The notes: generated from the sequence alone by a model not told the origin. Counted from the first letter of the stretch, positions 6,954 to 16,848 are shown. The stretch is DNA of 64,000 bases from Mucilaginibacter sp. PAMB04168 (GCF_039634365.2 NZ_CP155079.2:2790001-2854000); one strand, 5' to 3'. Translations and numbers: made by a program.

Positions 6954-9284
6954 ATGGCCAAAAACTTACTTATTGTAGAATCTCCGGCGAAAGCCAAAAC
7001 TATCGAGGGTTACCTGGGCAAAGACTTTACTGTTAAGTCTAGCTATGGTCATATCCGTGATCTGGTGAAGTCAGAGGACGCCATTGATATACCCAATAAC
7101 TTTGCACAAAGATATGAGGTACCTGCTGATAAAAAACAGGTAGTCAGCGAGTTGAAAAAACTAGCAAAGGAAGCAGAAATGGTTTGGCTTGCTTCCGATG
7201 AGGACCGGGAGGGTGAAGCGATCTCCTGGCACCTTTTTGAAACCTTGGGCTTAAAAGAAGATAAAACTAAACGTATAGTATTCCATGAAATAACAAAGCC
7301 TGCTATTATGCGGGCTATTGAAAACCCGCGCACTATAGATTATAACCTGGTAAATGCCCAACAAGCACGCCGTGTATTGGATCGTTTGGTGGGTTTCGAG
7401 CTTTCGCCAGTGCTCTGGAAAAAAGTAAAACCTTCTTTATCTGCCGGCCGGGTTCAATCCGTTGCTGTAAGGTTAATAGTAGAGCGCGAACGTGAGATCA
7501 ACAAGTTTAAAGCCGAAGCTGCGTTTCGGGTGGTAGCTATATTTGGCAAAGGTCGTGAGGCATTCCGTGCAGAACTGCCAGAACGATTTACACAACAGGA
7601 AGAAGCAGAAAAATTCCTCAACGACTGTATTGAAGCATCGTTTACTGTAAAATCGTTAGAAACACGACCAACTAAACGCTCGCCAGCAGCTCCCTTTACA
7701 ACCTCTACGCTTCAGCAAGAAGCTAGTCGCAAACTGGGATTTTCGGTTTCACGTACAATGTCGGTTGCTCAAAGGCTATATGAGTCTGGTAAGATTACTT
7801 ACATGCGTACCGATAGTGTTAATTTATCTGATACCGCTCTAAATGCTGCAGAACAGCAAATTGTGTCTGCTTATGGTGATAAATATCATCAGTTACGTAA
7901 ATATAAAACCAAATCGGCCAGTGCACAGGAAGCGCACGAAGCCATACGCCCTACTTATTTTAATGAGCACACCATTGATGGTGAAAACGCCGAAAAGCGC
8001 TTGTACGAGCTGATCTGGAAGCGCGCTATTGCATCACAAATGAGTGAGGCCCAGTTTGAAAAAACCACGGCCAAAATAAACATCTCAACCCGGTCTGAAG
8101 ATCTGGTTGCCAATGGCGAGGTGATGAAATTTGACGGCTTTTTGAAAGTTTACCTTGAGTCGAGTGACGAAGATGAGGATAACAACCAGGACGAAAACAA
8201 CGCGATTCTTCCACCGCTTTCCAAAGGTCAAGTTTTAAGCCTGCAGGAAATGTCGGCTACTGAACGTTACTCGCGGCCTCCTGCACGCTATACAGAAGCA
8301 AGTCTGGTAAAAAAGTTGGAGGAATTAGGTATTGGCCGCCCATCTACTTATGCGCCTACCATTTCAACGGTGCAAAACCGTGGTTATGTCTTAAAAGAAG
8401 ATCGAGAAGGCAAAACCCGTAATTTCAAGGTTTTAACGCTTAAAGAAAAATCCATAAAGCGCGAAGAAAAGTCTGAAAATACAGGCGCCGAACGTAACAA
8501 ACTGTTCCCTACAGATATTGGTGCTGTTGTAAATGACTTTTTGGTACAGCACTTTACTGGCATTGTCGACTTTAATTTTACTGCTAATGTCGAAAAGCAG
8601 TTTGATGAGATTGCCCAGGGTTTAACCGAGTGGACAGCTATGATCAAAAGCTTCTACTTTCCTTTTCACGAGGGTGTAGAGAGTACAATTCAAACTGCAG
8701 ATAAAGCTCGCGGTGAACGTGATTTAGGCATCCATCCCGAAAGCGGCAAGAAAATGTCGGTCCGTATCGGTCGCTATGGACCATTTGTACAAATAGGCGA
8801 AGCTGAAGAAGACGAAAAGCCTCAATACGCCAGTTTAAGGGCTGGCCAGATGATTGAGACGATCACTTTAGAGGATGCGCTGGAATTGTTCAAACTGCCC
8901 AAAAAAGTTGGTGTGTATGAGGACAAAGAAATGACCGTAGCCATCGGCAAGTTTGGTCCGTATATCAGACACAACAGCAGCTTTTATTCTTTACCAAAAG
9001 GCGTTGACCCCATGAGTGTAACGGAACAGCAGGGTATTGAAATAATTGAGGAGAAACGTAAAAAAGACGCTGAAAAGCTTATTAAAACGTTTGAAGAAAA
9101 TGCTGATGTTAAAATTTTGAACGGACGCTGGGGACCATATATCGAATTTGGTAAATTAAACGTTAAAATACCTAAGGGCAAAGAGCCCACTACTTTAACC
9201 TACGACGAGTGTAAAGCGCTGGCCGATGCCATGGAAAAGGACGGCAAGAAACCGGCAGGCAAAAAGTTTGCTAAAAAGAAATAA
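6954..9284 (+). CDS. topA: DNA topoisomerase I (type IA)
   Basis: Relaxes negative supercoils by cutting and passing one DNA strand. The 776-residue protein opens with the TOPRIM domain (LLIVESPAKAKTIEGYLG, residues 5-22, and ASDEDREGEAISWHL). The active-site tyrosine is Tyr283 in GKITYMRTDS. After the toroidal core come three Topo-C type repeats containing RYGPFVQIG, KFGPYIRHN and RWGPYIEFG. A basic Lys-rich tail (GKKPAGKKFAKKK) ends the protein. No four-cysteine zinc fingers are present; the C-terminal repeats stand in for them, as in other Bacteroidota. A good terminator follows 9 nt after the stop. Confidence 0.97.
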   Translation: MAKNLLIVESPAKAKTIEGYLGKDFTVKSSYGHIRDLVKSEDAIDIPNNFAQRYEVPADKKQVVSELKKLAKEAEMVWLASDEDREGEAISWHLFETLGLKEDKTKRIVFHEITKPAIMRAIENPRTIDYNLVNAQQARRVLDRLVGFELSPVLWKKVKPSLSAGRVQSVAVRLIVEREREINKFKAEAAFRVVAIFGKGREAFRAELPERFTQQEEAEKFLNDCIEASFTVKSLETRPTKRSPAAPFTTSTLQQEASRKLGFSVSRTMSVAQRLYESGKITYMRTDSVNLSDTALNAAEQQIVSAYGDKYHQLRKYKTKSASAQEAHEAIRPTYFNEHTIDGENAEKRLYELIWKRAIASQMSEAQFEKTTAKINISTRSEDLVANGEVMKFDGFLKVYLESSDEDEDNNQDENNAILPPLSKGQVLSLQEMSATERYSRPPARYTEASLVKKLEELGIGRPSTYAPTISTVQNRGYVLKEDREGKTRNFKVLTLKEKSIKREEKSENTGAERNKLFPTDIGAVVNDFLVQHFTGIVDFNFTANVEKQFDEIAQGLTEWTAMIKSFYFPFHEGVESTIQTADKARGERDLGIHPESGKKMSVRIGRYGPFVQIGEAEEDEKPQYASLRAGQMIETITLEDALELFKLPKKVGVYEDKEMTVAIGKFGPYIRHNSSFYSLPKGVDPMSVTEQQGIEIIEEKRKKDAEKLIKTFEENADVKILNGRWGPYIEFGKLNVKIPKGKEPTTLTYDECKALADAMEKDGKKPAGKKFAKKK

Positions 9285-9293
9285 AGATAATGC

Positions 9294-9316
9294 ACGCCTG
9301 GAAACAGGCGTTTTTT
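9294..9316 (+). terminator. Intrinsic terminator after topA
   Basis: Perfect 7-bp stem ACGCCTG/CAGGCGT with a GAAA tetraloop, followed directly by a run of six T (the last stem base is its first T). It lies between topA and the next gene on the same strand, whose ATG begins 4 nt later. Confidence 0.85.
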
Positions 9317-9320
9317 GATT

Positions 9321-9725
9321 ATGATTAGAGATTTACCCGAGAACTTAGTTAAGGATATAGGAGTTGCCGTTGCGCTTGAAAATGAAACCGTAGAGAGCAA
9401 AGTATGGTACGTATATCTCATCAACCTAAAAGACCAACCCATCGAAAACGTACTTGTTACATCCAAAGGCTACGGTGAGAAGGACGGCGAACAAGTTAAA
9501 ACTTCAGTTTTAAGGCACATGATGCCGATTATTCAAAGCAAAAGCTTTGCGCTTATTGAGCCGATAGACGAGCAAACCTTTGGCCTTAATAATGAGTACT
9601 GGGTAAGCTACTACATAGGTAAGGACATTTATGACAAGAAATTTATCTTCCTCCCCGAAAGTATTGTAGAATCAAACTTTATTAAGTTGCCGGTACTTAA
9701 TAAGCCTGGCGTAATGATTAAGTAA
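9321..9725 (+). CDS. Conserved hypothetical protein (Sphingobacteriales type)
   Basis: A 134-residue soluble protein with no signal peptide or membrane helix. It is rich in alternating strand-like segments (ESKVWYVYLINLKDQPIENVLVTSKGYGE, split by polar residues) and ends KLPVLNKPGVMIK. I do not recognise a domain, although proteins of this look are common next to housekeeping genes in this group. I took the ATG at 9321. A TTG two codons earlier overlaps the T-run of the topA terminator and is unlikely. Because the start is only 4 nt past the terminator, expression must either read through topA or come from a promoter inside topA. Confidence 0.7.
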   Translation: MIRDLPENLVKDIGVAVALENETVESKVWYVYLINLKDQPIENVLVTSKGYGEKDGEQVKTSVLRHMMPIIQSKSFALIEPIDEQTFGLNNEYWVSYYIGKDIYDKKFIFLPESIVESNFIKLPVLNKPGVMIK

Positions 9726-9763
9726 CTTACACATCCTGCAGGCTGACATAGTTTAAATGTAAA

Positions 9764-10489
9764 TCAGTTTGCTTTAAAGAGGCCGTATTTGAGGATGCAA
9801 TAGATTGCCCTTACACCGTCCTTCCATCCTATTTTCTTGCCTTCATAATATGTACGGCCGTAATAGGATATTCCTACTTCATATATACGTATGTGCGGTA
9901 TGCGTGACATTTTAATGGTAACCTCAGGTTCAAAGCCAAATCGTTTCTCCGTTAACGTTATGCCTTGCAGCATTTTAGTGTTAAACAATTTGTAACAGGT
10001 TTCCATATCTGTAAGGTTCAGGTTGGAGAACATGTTTGAGGCGAACGTTAACCAGCGGTTGCCTATGGTATGCCAAAAGAATAATATGCGGTGCGGGTTA
10101 CTACCCATAAACCTGGAGCCATAAACTACATCAGCAAACCCGTTCACAACAGGCTTAAGTAAATCATTGTATTCATCCGGATCATACTCAAGGTCGGCAT
10201 CCTGAATAATTAGATATTCACCGGTAGCTTTAGCTATTCCAGTATGTAAGGCCGCACCCTTTCCCTTGTTTATATCATGCTTAAAATAACTGATGGGCAG
10301 ATCGGGATTAGCTTCTTTATAACGTAGTATAGCCCCTTCCGTATCATCTTTCGAACAGTCATTTACAATAATGACTTCTTTTTGAATACCACTGATAAGT
10401 TCAACGGCTTTAACTTTATTCAGTATGAGGTGTATGGTACGCTCTTCGTTGTAAGCGGGTATGATGACAGATAATGTGTTGATGATCAT
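9764..10489 (-). CDS. Family 2 glycosyltransferase, dolichyl-phosphate-sugar synthase-like
   Basis: Transfers a sugar from a nucleotide donor, probably to a polyprenyl-phosphate or glycan acceptor at the inner face of the membrane. The 241-residue GT-A fold shows LSVIIPAYNEERTIH, the nucleotide-binding VIIVNDCSKDDTE, and the metal-binding DXD motif in IQDADLEYDP. The acceptor-side segment is DMETCYKLFNTKML. There is no transmembrane tail, so it is the short soluble type. The start is the ATG at 10489; a TTG two codons earlier is possible. It stands alone, so donor and acceptor cannot be named. Confidence 0.88.
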   Translation of the reverse strand: MIINTLSVIIPAYNEERTIHLILNKVKAVELISGIQKEVIIVNDCSKDDTEGAILRYKEANPDLPISYFKHDINKGKGAALHTGIAKATGEYLIIQDADLEYDPDEYNDLLKPVVNGFADVVYGSRFMGSNPHRILFFWHTIGNRWLTFASNMFSNLNLTDMETCYKLFNTKMLQGITLTEKRFGFEPEVTIKMSRIPHIRIYEVGISYYGRTYYEGKKIGWKDGVRAIYCILKYGLFKAN

Positions 10490-10697
10490 AGGCAAATATC
10501 AAATTCGAACTAAGGAGCTTTTTTCCCATTAAGTGTATGTAACTATACTAATAACGTGTTAAAATTATAAATTAGCATAAAGCGCTCTTTGCTACTTTGT
10601 ACATTATTAGCTTAATTGTTCGCTGCAAATGTAGCATCTAAGTAGTAACATCAATAAAAATGCTTTATTTTGTGGCTGTTTTAAACTCCCGGCTGCT

Positions 10698-11402
10698 ATG
10701 CTCGAAAATTTGGATTGGAATAATGTGATGGTGATTGATATTGAAACTGTTCCGCAGTATAGCAGTTACGATGAGGTTCCAGAACAATTTAGGCAACTGT
10801 GGGACAAGAAAACACAGTACCAGCGCAAAGAAGAAACAGCCGAAGAATTTTATAAGTGTGCCGGCATTCTCGCCGAATTTGGCAAAATCATATGTCTATC
10901 TGCCGGTATCTTTACAAAGTCAGGCGGCTTCCGTGTAAAATCATTCGCTTCACATGACGAAAGTGAGTTGTTAAGAAAGTTTTCTGAAATGCTTAAAGGC
11001 ATGTCAGATAAACTCATACTTTGCGGGCACAACGTAAAGGAGTTTGATATTCCTTATATCTGCCGCCGGTTATTGATTAATGGAATTCCCCTACCCGTCC
11101 AACTGCATATCTCAGGTAAAAAACCCTGGGAAATTTGCCATCTAGATACAATGGAGATGTGGAAATTTGGCGATTACAAGAACTTTACTTCTTTAAATTT
11201 ATTAGCGGCCATTTTTGGTATCCCTACCCCTAAAGATGACATAGACGGCAGCATGGTGGCGCAGGTTTATTGGGTTGACAATCAGCTTGATCGCATTTGC
11301 ACTTATTGCCAAAAGGATGTGGTGACTACAGCGCAGTTGCTCAAAAGGTTTAAAGGCGAACCGCTGATCACTGATGACCAAGTCACGATTGTAGACCTGT
11401 AA
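10698..11402 (+). CDS. Predicted 3'-5' exonuclease related to PolB exonuclease domain
   Basis: Probable DNA 3'-5' exonuclease of the DEDD superfamily, in the stand-alone PolB-like group (Pfam DNA_pol_B_exo2). In the 234 residues I see ExoI VIDIETVP (Asp/Glu metal ligands, about 12-19), ExoII CGHNVKEFDIPYICRR (Asp ligand, about 112-127) and ExoIII YCQKDVVTT, with Tyr four residues before Asp (DEDDy type). There is no polymerase domain. A repair role is inferred from the family. It is followed 57 nt later by the ABC ATPase, with no functional link evident. Confidence 0.85.
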   Translation: MLENLDWNNVMVIDIETVPQYSSYDEVPEQFRQLWDKKTQYQRKEETAEEFYKCAGILAEFGKIICLSAGIFTKSGGFRVKSFASHDESELLRKFSEMLKGMSDKLILCGHNVKEFDIPYICRRLLINGIPLPVQLHISGKKPWEICHLDTMEMWKFGDYKNFTSLNLLAAIFGIPTPKDDIDGSMVAQVYWVDNQLDRICTYCQKDVVTTAQLLKRFKGEPLITDDQVTIVDL

Positions 11403-11459
11403 TTTTGCATTGTAGCGCATTTACGCTATATTGAGCCAACTGATCCCTTTATTGATATT

Positions 11460-13190
11460 ATGCTTCAAATTAACAACCTGCATGTAAGTTTTCGTACATC
11501 CGATGGATGGTTTGAGGCAGTAAAAGGTATTTCTTTGTCAATAGAAAAAGGGCGCACACTGGGCATTGTAGGTGAATCCGGCTCGGGTAAATCAGTTACT
11601 TCGTTAGCAATAATGCGCCTGCTCGAAAGTAGGCATACACAAATAAAAGGTGATATTGTATTTGATGGCATAAACATCGCTCAAGCATCAGAAAAAGAAA
11701 TGCGCGTGTTGCGTGGTAACCGCATTGCCATGATTTTTCAGGAACCTATGACCTCCTTAAACCCCGTGATTAGTTGTGGTGACCAAATAACCGAAGCCAT
11801 ACAATTACACCGAAAGCTTGACAAACATGAGGCCCGGCAACAAGCTATCAACTTGTTTAAAGAAGTACAGCTTCCACGCCCGGAGAGTATGATTGATAGC
11901 TATCCGCATCAACTATCCGGTGGGCAGCGGCAGCGGGTTATGATCGCAATGGCATTATCCTGCAATCCTGATCTGCTTATTGCTGATGAACCTACTACAG
12001 CACTTGATGTAACCGTACAAAAAACGATAATTGACTTACTGTTGAAATTGAAGGCGGAGCGCAATATGAGCTTGCTTTTTATTTCGCATGACCTTGGTGT
12101 GGTTAGCCAAATAGCTGATGAGCTGTTAGTAATGTACAAGGGCAATGTGGTTGAACAAGGGCCGGTAAAAAACATATTCACCAATCCCAACCACCCGTAT
12201 ACCCAAGGTTTGCTTGCTTGCCGGCCTTCGGCCAATCTCAACTTAAAGAGCCTGCCTACTATCAGCGATTTTTTAAACGTTGATGGTAATGGTGAGCTTA
12301 AAAGCACCGGGCTTTCGGTAAGTGCCGTGAAAGAAAATTTTTCTTATAACCAGTTTGACATACATGAGCGTAAGCAATTGTTATACAAGCAGGAACCTAT
12401 TCTCAAAGTAAATGATCTATGTACTTGGTTCCCCGTTAGCTCCGGTTGGTTTTCTTCTTCAAAAAAATATATCAAGGCTGTAAGTAATGTAAATTTTGAA
12501 GTATATCCCGGCGAAACTCTAGGCTTAGTTGGCGAGTCCGGCAGTGGTAAAACCACGCTTGGCCGAAGTATTTTAAGGCTAATACAACCCACTTCAGGCA
12601 GCGTAACCTATAAAGGAACTAACCTGCTCAACTTAAGGCCAAACGAATTGCGGCATATGCGGCGCCAAATGCAGATCATCTTTCAGGACCCTTACTCCTC
12701 TTTAAATCCACGCTTAACCATTGGGCAGTTGCTGATGGAACCTATGCAGGTACATGGCCTGCATGAAAATAATACACAAAGGCGTCAAAAGGCTATTGAA
12801 CTTTTGGAAAGGGTGAGTCTCCTGCCCGAGCATTTTAACCGTTATCCGCACGAATTTTCGGGCGGGCAGCGCCAGCGCGTGGTTATTGCAAGAGCACTGG
12901 CCTTAGAACCTCAATTCATCATTTGCGATGAGTCGGTGTCTGCGCTGGATGTTTCTGTACAAGCGCAGATTTTGAACTTGCTACGCGATCTGCAAAAAGA
13001 TTTGGGTCTTACCTATATCTTTATTTCGCATGACCTATCGGTTATACGACACATCTCTGACCGTATCATGGTCATCAACAAAGGAGAAATTCAGGAGATT
13101 TCAGATGCGGACGAGCTGTTTATTAATCCTAAAACACCTTATACACAGAAGCTTATTGCGTCTATTCCTCAAATCGTTATCCCATCTTAA
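11460..13190 (+). CDS. Fused duplicated ABC ATPase, oligo/dipeptide transporter type
   Basis: Two nucleotide-binding domains in one 576-residue chain, as in GsiA/YejF, which power peptide or glutathione uptake by binding two permeases. Domain 1 (about 1-265) has Walker A GESGSGKS and signature LSGGQRQRV. Domain 2 (about 310-576) has GESGSGKTT and FSGGQRQRV. The second Walker B is FIICDESVSALD; the first is LLIADEPTTALD. Each is followed by the oligopeptide-type C-terminal extension (NPNHPYTQGLL and NPKTPYTQKLI). No permease or substrate-binding protein gene is adjacent, so the membrane partners must be elsewhere and the substrate is unknown. Confidence 0.92.
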   Translation: MLQINNLHVSFRTSDGWFEAVKGISLSIEKGRTLGIVGESGSGKSVTSLAIMRLLESRHTQIKGDIVFDGINIAQASEKEMRVLRGNRIAMIFQEPMTSLNPVISCGDQITEAIQLHRKLDKHEARQQAINLFKEVQLPRPESMIDSYPHQLSGGQRQRVMIAMALSCNPDLLIADEPTTALDVTVQKTIIDLLLKLKAERNMSLLFISHDLGVVSQIADELLVMYKGNVVEQGPVKNIFTNPNHPYTQGLLACRPSANLNLKSLPTISDFLNVDGNGELKSTGLSVSAVKENFSYNQFDIHERKQLLYKQEPILKVNDLCTWFPVSSGWFSSSKKYIKAVSNVNFEVYPGETLGLVGESGSGKTTLGRSILRLIQPTSGSVTYKGTNLLNLRPNELRHMRRQMQIIFQDPYSSLNPRLTIGQLLMEPMQVHGLHENNTQRRQKAIELLERVSLLPEHFNRYPHEFSGGQRQRVVIARALALEPQFIICDESVSALDVSVQAQILNLLRDLQKDLGLTYIFISHDLSVIRHISDRIMVINKGEIQEISDADELFINPKTPYTQKLIASIPQIVIPS

Positions 13191-13293
13191 AACCAACAAC
13201 TTTCGCCAGCTTCGGTTGTTAGTATCTATATCAAATTATATACGCCGCTTACTAAATACAGGTTGCGTATATTAGCACCATAGCTAAATTTAA

Positions 13294-15432
13294 ATGGCCA
13301 AAAAGAAAAACATCAGTTCATCAGTTAAACAAGTACTTACACAACTTGTGCTGGATGTATTTGAGCAAAATGCCAAAGAGGCACTTAACTACAAACAGGT
13401 ATCATCTAAATTGAACGTACGCGAGCCAGAAGCTCGTGAAACTATATTAGAAATTTTAAAAGAAGAAGCTAAGAAAAACGTCTTACAGGAAGTGTCTCCA
13501 GGTAAATTCAAAGTGCTGGAGCTTAAAACTTTCGTAGAGGGTAAGGTTGATATGACCAACGATGGATCGGCCTTTATTGTAACCGACGATGAGTTTGAGA
13601 ATGACATCTATGTAGCTCCCCGTAAGCTACGCAATGCACTACATGGTGACCGCGTAAAAGTATATGTGTATGCCAAGAGCAAAGGCAAGCGTAAAGAAGG
13701 CGAGGTTGTGGATATTATACAACGTGCCAAGATGGAATTTACCGGCATTGTAAAGTTATCTGAACGATTTGCTTTTTTTGTACCCGATGACCGTAAGATG
13801 TTGCATGATATCTTTATACCGCTAAGCGATTTAAACGGTGCAAAAAACGGCATGAAAGCCGTTGCAGCTATTACCGATTGGCCACCTGAAGCTAAAAATC
13901 CGGTTGGCCGCATCAAAACAATCTTAGGTACACAGGGCGAGAACGATACGGAGATGAACGCTATCCTGGCAGAATATGGTTTTCCGCTGTCTTTCCCTGC
14001 CGAGGTCGAACAGGAAGCCGAGGCTATCTCAGAAGACATAACAGCCGAAGAGATAGACAAGCGCAGGGATTTTAGAGATGTACTGACCTTTACTATTGAC
14101 CCATTTGATGCCAAAGATTTTGACGATGCGTTATCTTTTAAAAAGCTCGAAAACGGCAACTTCGAGATAGGTATTCACATTGCTGACGTATCGCATTATA
14201 TTATTCCGGATTCTGCTCTTGACAAAGAAGCTTATGACCGTGGCACCTCTGTTTACCTGGTTGACCGCGTGATACCCATGTTGCCTGAGCGCTTGTCAAA
14301 CGGACTGTGCTCGCTGCGTCCGCATGAAGATAAGCTTTGCTTTGCAGCCGTATTTGAAATGAATGACGAAGGTCATGTGCTTGACCAATGGTTTGGTAAA
14401 ACTATCATCCACTCCGACCGCCGTTTTACGTATGAAGAAGTGCAGGAAGTGATAGAAACCAGCGAGGGAGATTATGTAGAAGAGATACACCAGCTTAATG
14501 CAATAGCCTATAAGTTGCGTGAGCAAAAGTTTAAACATGGCGCTATCAGCTTTGAAAGTACCGAGGTTAAATTCAAGCTTGATGAAAAAGGGAAGCCTGT
14601 TGGAGTTTATGTTAAGGAACGCAAAGATGCCCATAAGTTGATTGAAGACTATATGTTACTGGCCAACCGTAAAGTAGCCGAGTTTGTGAACAAAAAAGGT
14701 AAAGGCAAAAAGAAATACGCTTTTGTATATCGCGCACACGATGCACCTAACCCCGAAACCTTAGGCAACTTTGCGCAATTTGCGGCCCGCTTTGGTTACC
14801 GCATAAACATGAAGTCGGACCGTGAGATAGCCAAATCACTCAATCACCTGATGCATGATGTAGAAGGCAAAAAGGAGCAAAATGTACTGACACAGCTGGC
14901 CATACGTTCTATGGCTAAAGCTATTTATACCACCAAAAGCAGCAGCCACTATGGATTGGCTTTTGACCATTACACGCACTTCACGTCGCCTATACGCCGT
15001 TATCCCGATGTGATGGTGCACCGGTTGTTATTTCATTATTTAAACGGTGGCGAGGCTGTAAATGCAGAGCACTATGAAGCGCTCAGTAAGCACAGCTCAG
15101 AAATGGAAAAGAAAGCTGCTGATGCCGAACGCTCTTCGGTTAAATACAAACAGGCCGAGTATCTACAGGATAATATCGGTAGTGAATACACAGGTGTGAT
15201 TTCGGGCGTTACCGAGTGGGGAATGTACGTGCAGATTACCGAAAATAACTGTGAAGGCATGGTACGGCTTCGCGACATATCTGATGACTTTTATACCTTA
15301 GATGAAAAAAACTATGCTATCATTGGTCAACGGAAAAAGAAGGTTTATCAACTGGGCGACGAAGTCCGGATTAAAGTCAAGAACGTAGATCTCACTAAAA
15401 AGCAAATTGATTTCTCACTGGTGCTTGACTAA
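13294..15432 (+). CDS. rnr: Ribonuclease R (RNase II family 3'-5' exoribonuclease)
   Basis: Processive hydrolytic exoribonuclease that degrades structured RNA from the 3' end and takes part in RNA quality control. In 712 residues the order is a winged-helix-like N-terminus (about 10-70), cold-shock/OB segments (about 70-225), the RNB catalytic core, and a C-terminal S1 domain (about 625-710). The catalytic aspartates are in TIDPFDAKDFDDALSF (about 266-281). SPIRRYPDVMVHRLL is the other RNB hallmark. It is slightly shorter than E. coli RNase R and lacks the Lys-rich tail. It appears to lead an operon with the prenyl synthase 23 nt downstream. Confidence 0.96.
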   Translation: MAKKKNISSSVKQVLTQLVLDVFEQNAKEALNYKQVSSKLNVREPEARETILEILKEEAKKNVLQEVSPGKFKVLELKTFVEGKVDMTNDGSAFIVTDDEFENDIYVAPRKLRNALHGDRVKVYVYAKSKGKRKEGEVVDIIQRAKMEFTGIVKLSERFAFFVPDDRKMLHDIFIPLSDLNGAKNGMKAVAAITDWPPEAKNPVGRIKTILGTQGENDTEMNAILAEYGFPLSFPAEVEQEAEAISEDITAEEIDKRRDFRDVLTFTIDPFDAKDFDDALSFKKLENGNFEIGIHIADVSHYIIPDSALDKEAYDRGTSVYLVDRVIPMLPERLSNGLCSLRPHEDKLCFAAVFEMNDEGHVLDQWFGKTIIHSDRRFTYEEVQEVIETSEGDYVEEIHQLNAIAYKLREQKFKHGAISFESTEVKFKLDEKGKPVGVYVKERKDAHKLIEDYMLLANRKVAEFVNKKGKGKKKYAFVYRAHDAPNPETLGNFAQFAARFGYRINMKSDREIAKSLNHLMHDVEGKKEQNVLTQLAIRSMAKAIYTTKSSSHYGLAFDHYTHFTSPIRRYPDVMVHRLLFHYLNGGEAVNAEHYEALSKHSSEMEKKAADAERSSVKYKQAEYLQDNIGSEYTGVISGVTEWGMYVQITENNCEGMVRLRDISDDFYTLDEKNYAIIGQRKKKVYQLGDEVRIKVKNVDLTKKQIDFSLVLD

Positions 15433-15455
15433 AAGCCAGCACCGGTTACTTTTAT

Positions 15456-16430
15456 ATGAATACATTAAAAGATTTACAGTTACTCATAGAGGAAGCAGTT
15501 AATAACCTCTCCTATCCTACTGATCCCGCTGAATTATACGATCCTATTACCTACATTCTGTCGGTAGGCGGCAAGCGTATGCGACCTGCTCTACTTTTAA
15601 TGGCATGCGACCTTTTTGGCGGCGATGTTAGGGCTGCTGTTCAGCCAGCACTTGCCATCGAGGTGTTTCACAACTTTACCCTGGTACATGATGACATTAT
15701 GGACAATGCCCCCTTACGCCGTGGCAAAGTAACTGTACACGAAAAGTGGAACCCTAATGTGGCTATTCTATCGGGCGATGTAATGTTGGTTGAGGCCTAT
15801 AAACTGATTATGCAGGTTGAAGATTCAATCTTGCGCGACGTATTGAAGATTTTCAGTAATACAGCTGTAGGCGTTTGCGAAGGGCAGCAACTGGATATGA
15901 ACTTCGAGCAAGTAGAACATGTGGCTATTGAGGCTTATCTTAACATGATTAAGTTAAAAACAGCTGTATTACTGGGCGGCGCTCTTAAAATCGGGGCACT
16001 GATTGGTGGAGCCAGCAAAGCTGATGCCGACCTGCTATGTACCTTTGGTGAACAATTAGGTACTGCGTTTCAGCTACAGGATGACATTTTAGATGTATAC
16101 GGCGATCCGGAGAAATTTGGCAAGCAGGTAGGCGGCGATATCATCTCTAATAAAAAGACTTATTTGCTAATTAAGGCGCTGGAGTTAGCAGGAAGTAATG
16201 AGATAGAAGAATTAAACCGCTGGATAAATAGGGATGACTTCGACGCTGCGGAAAAGGTAAAGGCTGTTACCAATATTTATAATCAGCTAAATATTAGAAT
16301 GTATGCCGAACAGGCCATGCAAGACTTTGCTAACAAAGCATTCGAGGCGTTAGATCAGATCAGTTTATCAAATGACCGCAAACAATACCTTCGTGATTTC
16401 GCAGACGGCTTAATGATACGAGAAAAATAA
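15456..16430 (+). CDS. Polyprenyl synthetase (trans-isoprenyl diphosphate synthase)
   Basis: Builds a linear prenyl diphosphate from isopentenyl diphosphate units; a likely product is the side chain of menaquinone. The 324-residue all-helical protein has the first aspartate-rich motif in LVHDDIMDNAPLRRGK (about residues 77-92). The second is in FQLQDDILDVYGD (about 206-218). GGKRMRPAL is the IPP-binding segment near residue 45. The residues before the first DDxxD that set chain length are small and Phe (IEVFHNFTLVHD), in line with a long-chain enzyme, but the exact length is not readable. It is closely linked to rnr upstream and the TonB-domain gene 5 nt downstream. Confidence 0.93.
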   Translation: MNTLKDLQLLIEEAVNNLSYPTDPAELYDPITYILSVGGKRMRPALLLMACDLFGGDVRAAVQPALAIEVFHNFTLVHDDIMDNAPLRRGKVTVHEKWNPNVAILSGDVMLVEAYKLIMQVEDSILRDVLKIFSNTAVGVCEGQQLDMNFEQVEHVAIEAYLNMIKLKTAVLLGGALKIGALIGGASKADADLLCTFGEQLGTAFQLQDDILDVYGDPEKFGKQVGGDIISNKKTYLLIKALELAGSNEIEELNRWINRDDFDAAEKVKAVTNIYNQLNIRMYAEQAMQDFANKAFEALDQISLSNDRKQYLRDFADGLMIREK

Positions 16431-16434
16431 TACG

Positions 16435-16845
16435 ATGATGAAACGTTTGATATTATCCACCCTATTTATCCTTTCTTTTAGCGGTATTAAAGCGCAAAGT
16501 ACTAGCCCGGTAGTAAGCCAAAGCGATAGTATTTACTTACAAACCGACAAAGCTCCTGAATTTGTAGGCGGACAAAAGAAATTGAATAGGTATCTAGTTA
16601 AAACGCTACGTTACCCGGCTTATGCTGTAGAACACAACATACAAGGCACAGTCGTTTTACAAACTATTGTAGAAAAGGATGGTAGCTTTACTCAGCTAAG
16701 GATCAAAACCAGCGCATCTACTGACTTAAACGCTGAAGCTTTAAGAGTAATCGCGCAATCGCCAAAGTGGGTGCCTGCGCAAAAAGACGGAAAGATAGTT
16801 CGCGCTTATCATGAAATACCGGTTGTATTTACTTTAGCTAACTAG
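16435..16845 (+). CDS. Secreted TonB C-terminal domain protein
   Basis: A 136-residue exported protein: signal peptide (MMKRLILSTLFILSFSGIKAQ, cleavage after about residue 21), then one TonB-C domain with the hallmark VEHNIQGTVVLQTIVEKDGS and ALRVIAQSPKWVPAQKDGK. It has no N-terminal membrane anchor that would remain after cleavage and no Pro-rich spacer, so it is not a classical energy-transducing TonB. Such free TonB-C proteins are common in Bacteroidota and their role is unclear. Two ATGs in tandem (16435, 16438) both fit. A strong bidirectional terminator follows. Confidence 0.85.
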   Translation: MMKRLILSTLFILSFSGIKAQSTSPVVSQSDSIYLQTDKAPEFVGGQKKLNRYLVKTLRYPAYAVEHNIQGTVVLQTIVEKDGSFTQLRIKTSASTDLNAEALRVIAQSPKWVPAQKDGKIVRAYHEIPVVFTLAN

Positions 16846-16848
16846 TAA

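Noticed and set aside
10600-10690. TTTATTTTGTGG as a -7 promoter element for the exonuclease gene
   Set aside because: The match is one base short of TAnnTTTG and no -33 box is at the right distance.
13608-14159. 183-codon minus-strand frame inside rnr
   Set aside because: Antisense shadow; the plus strand carries complete RNase R motifs.
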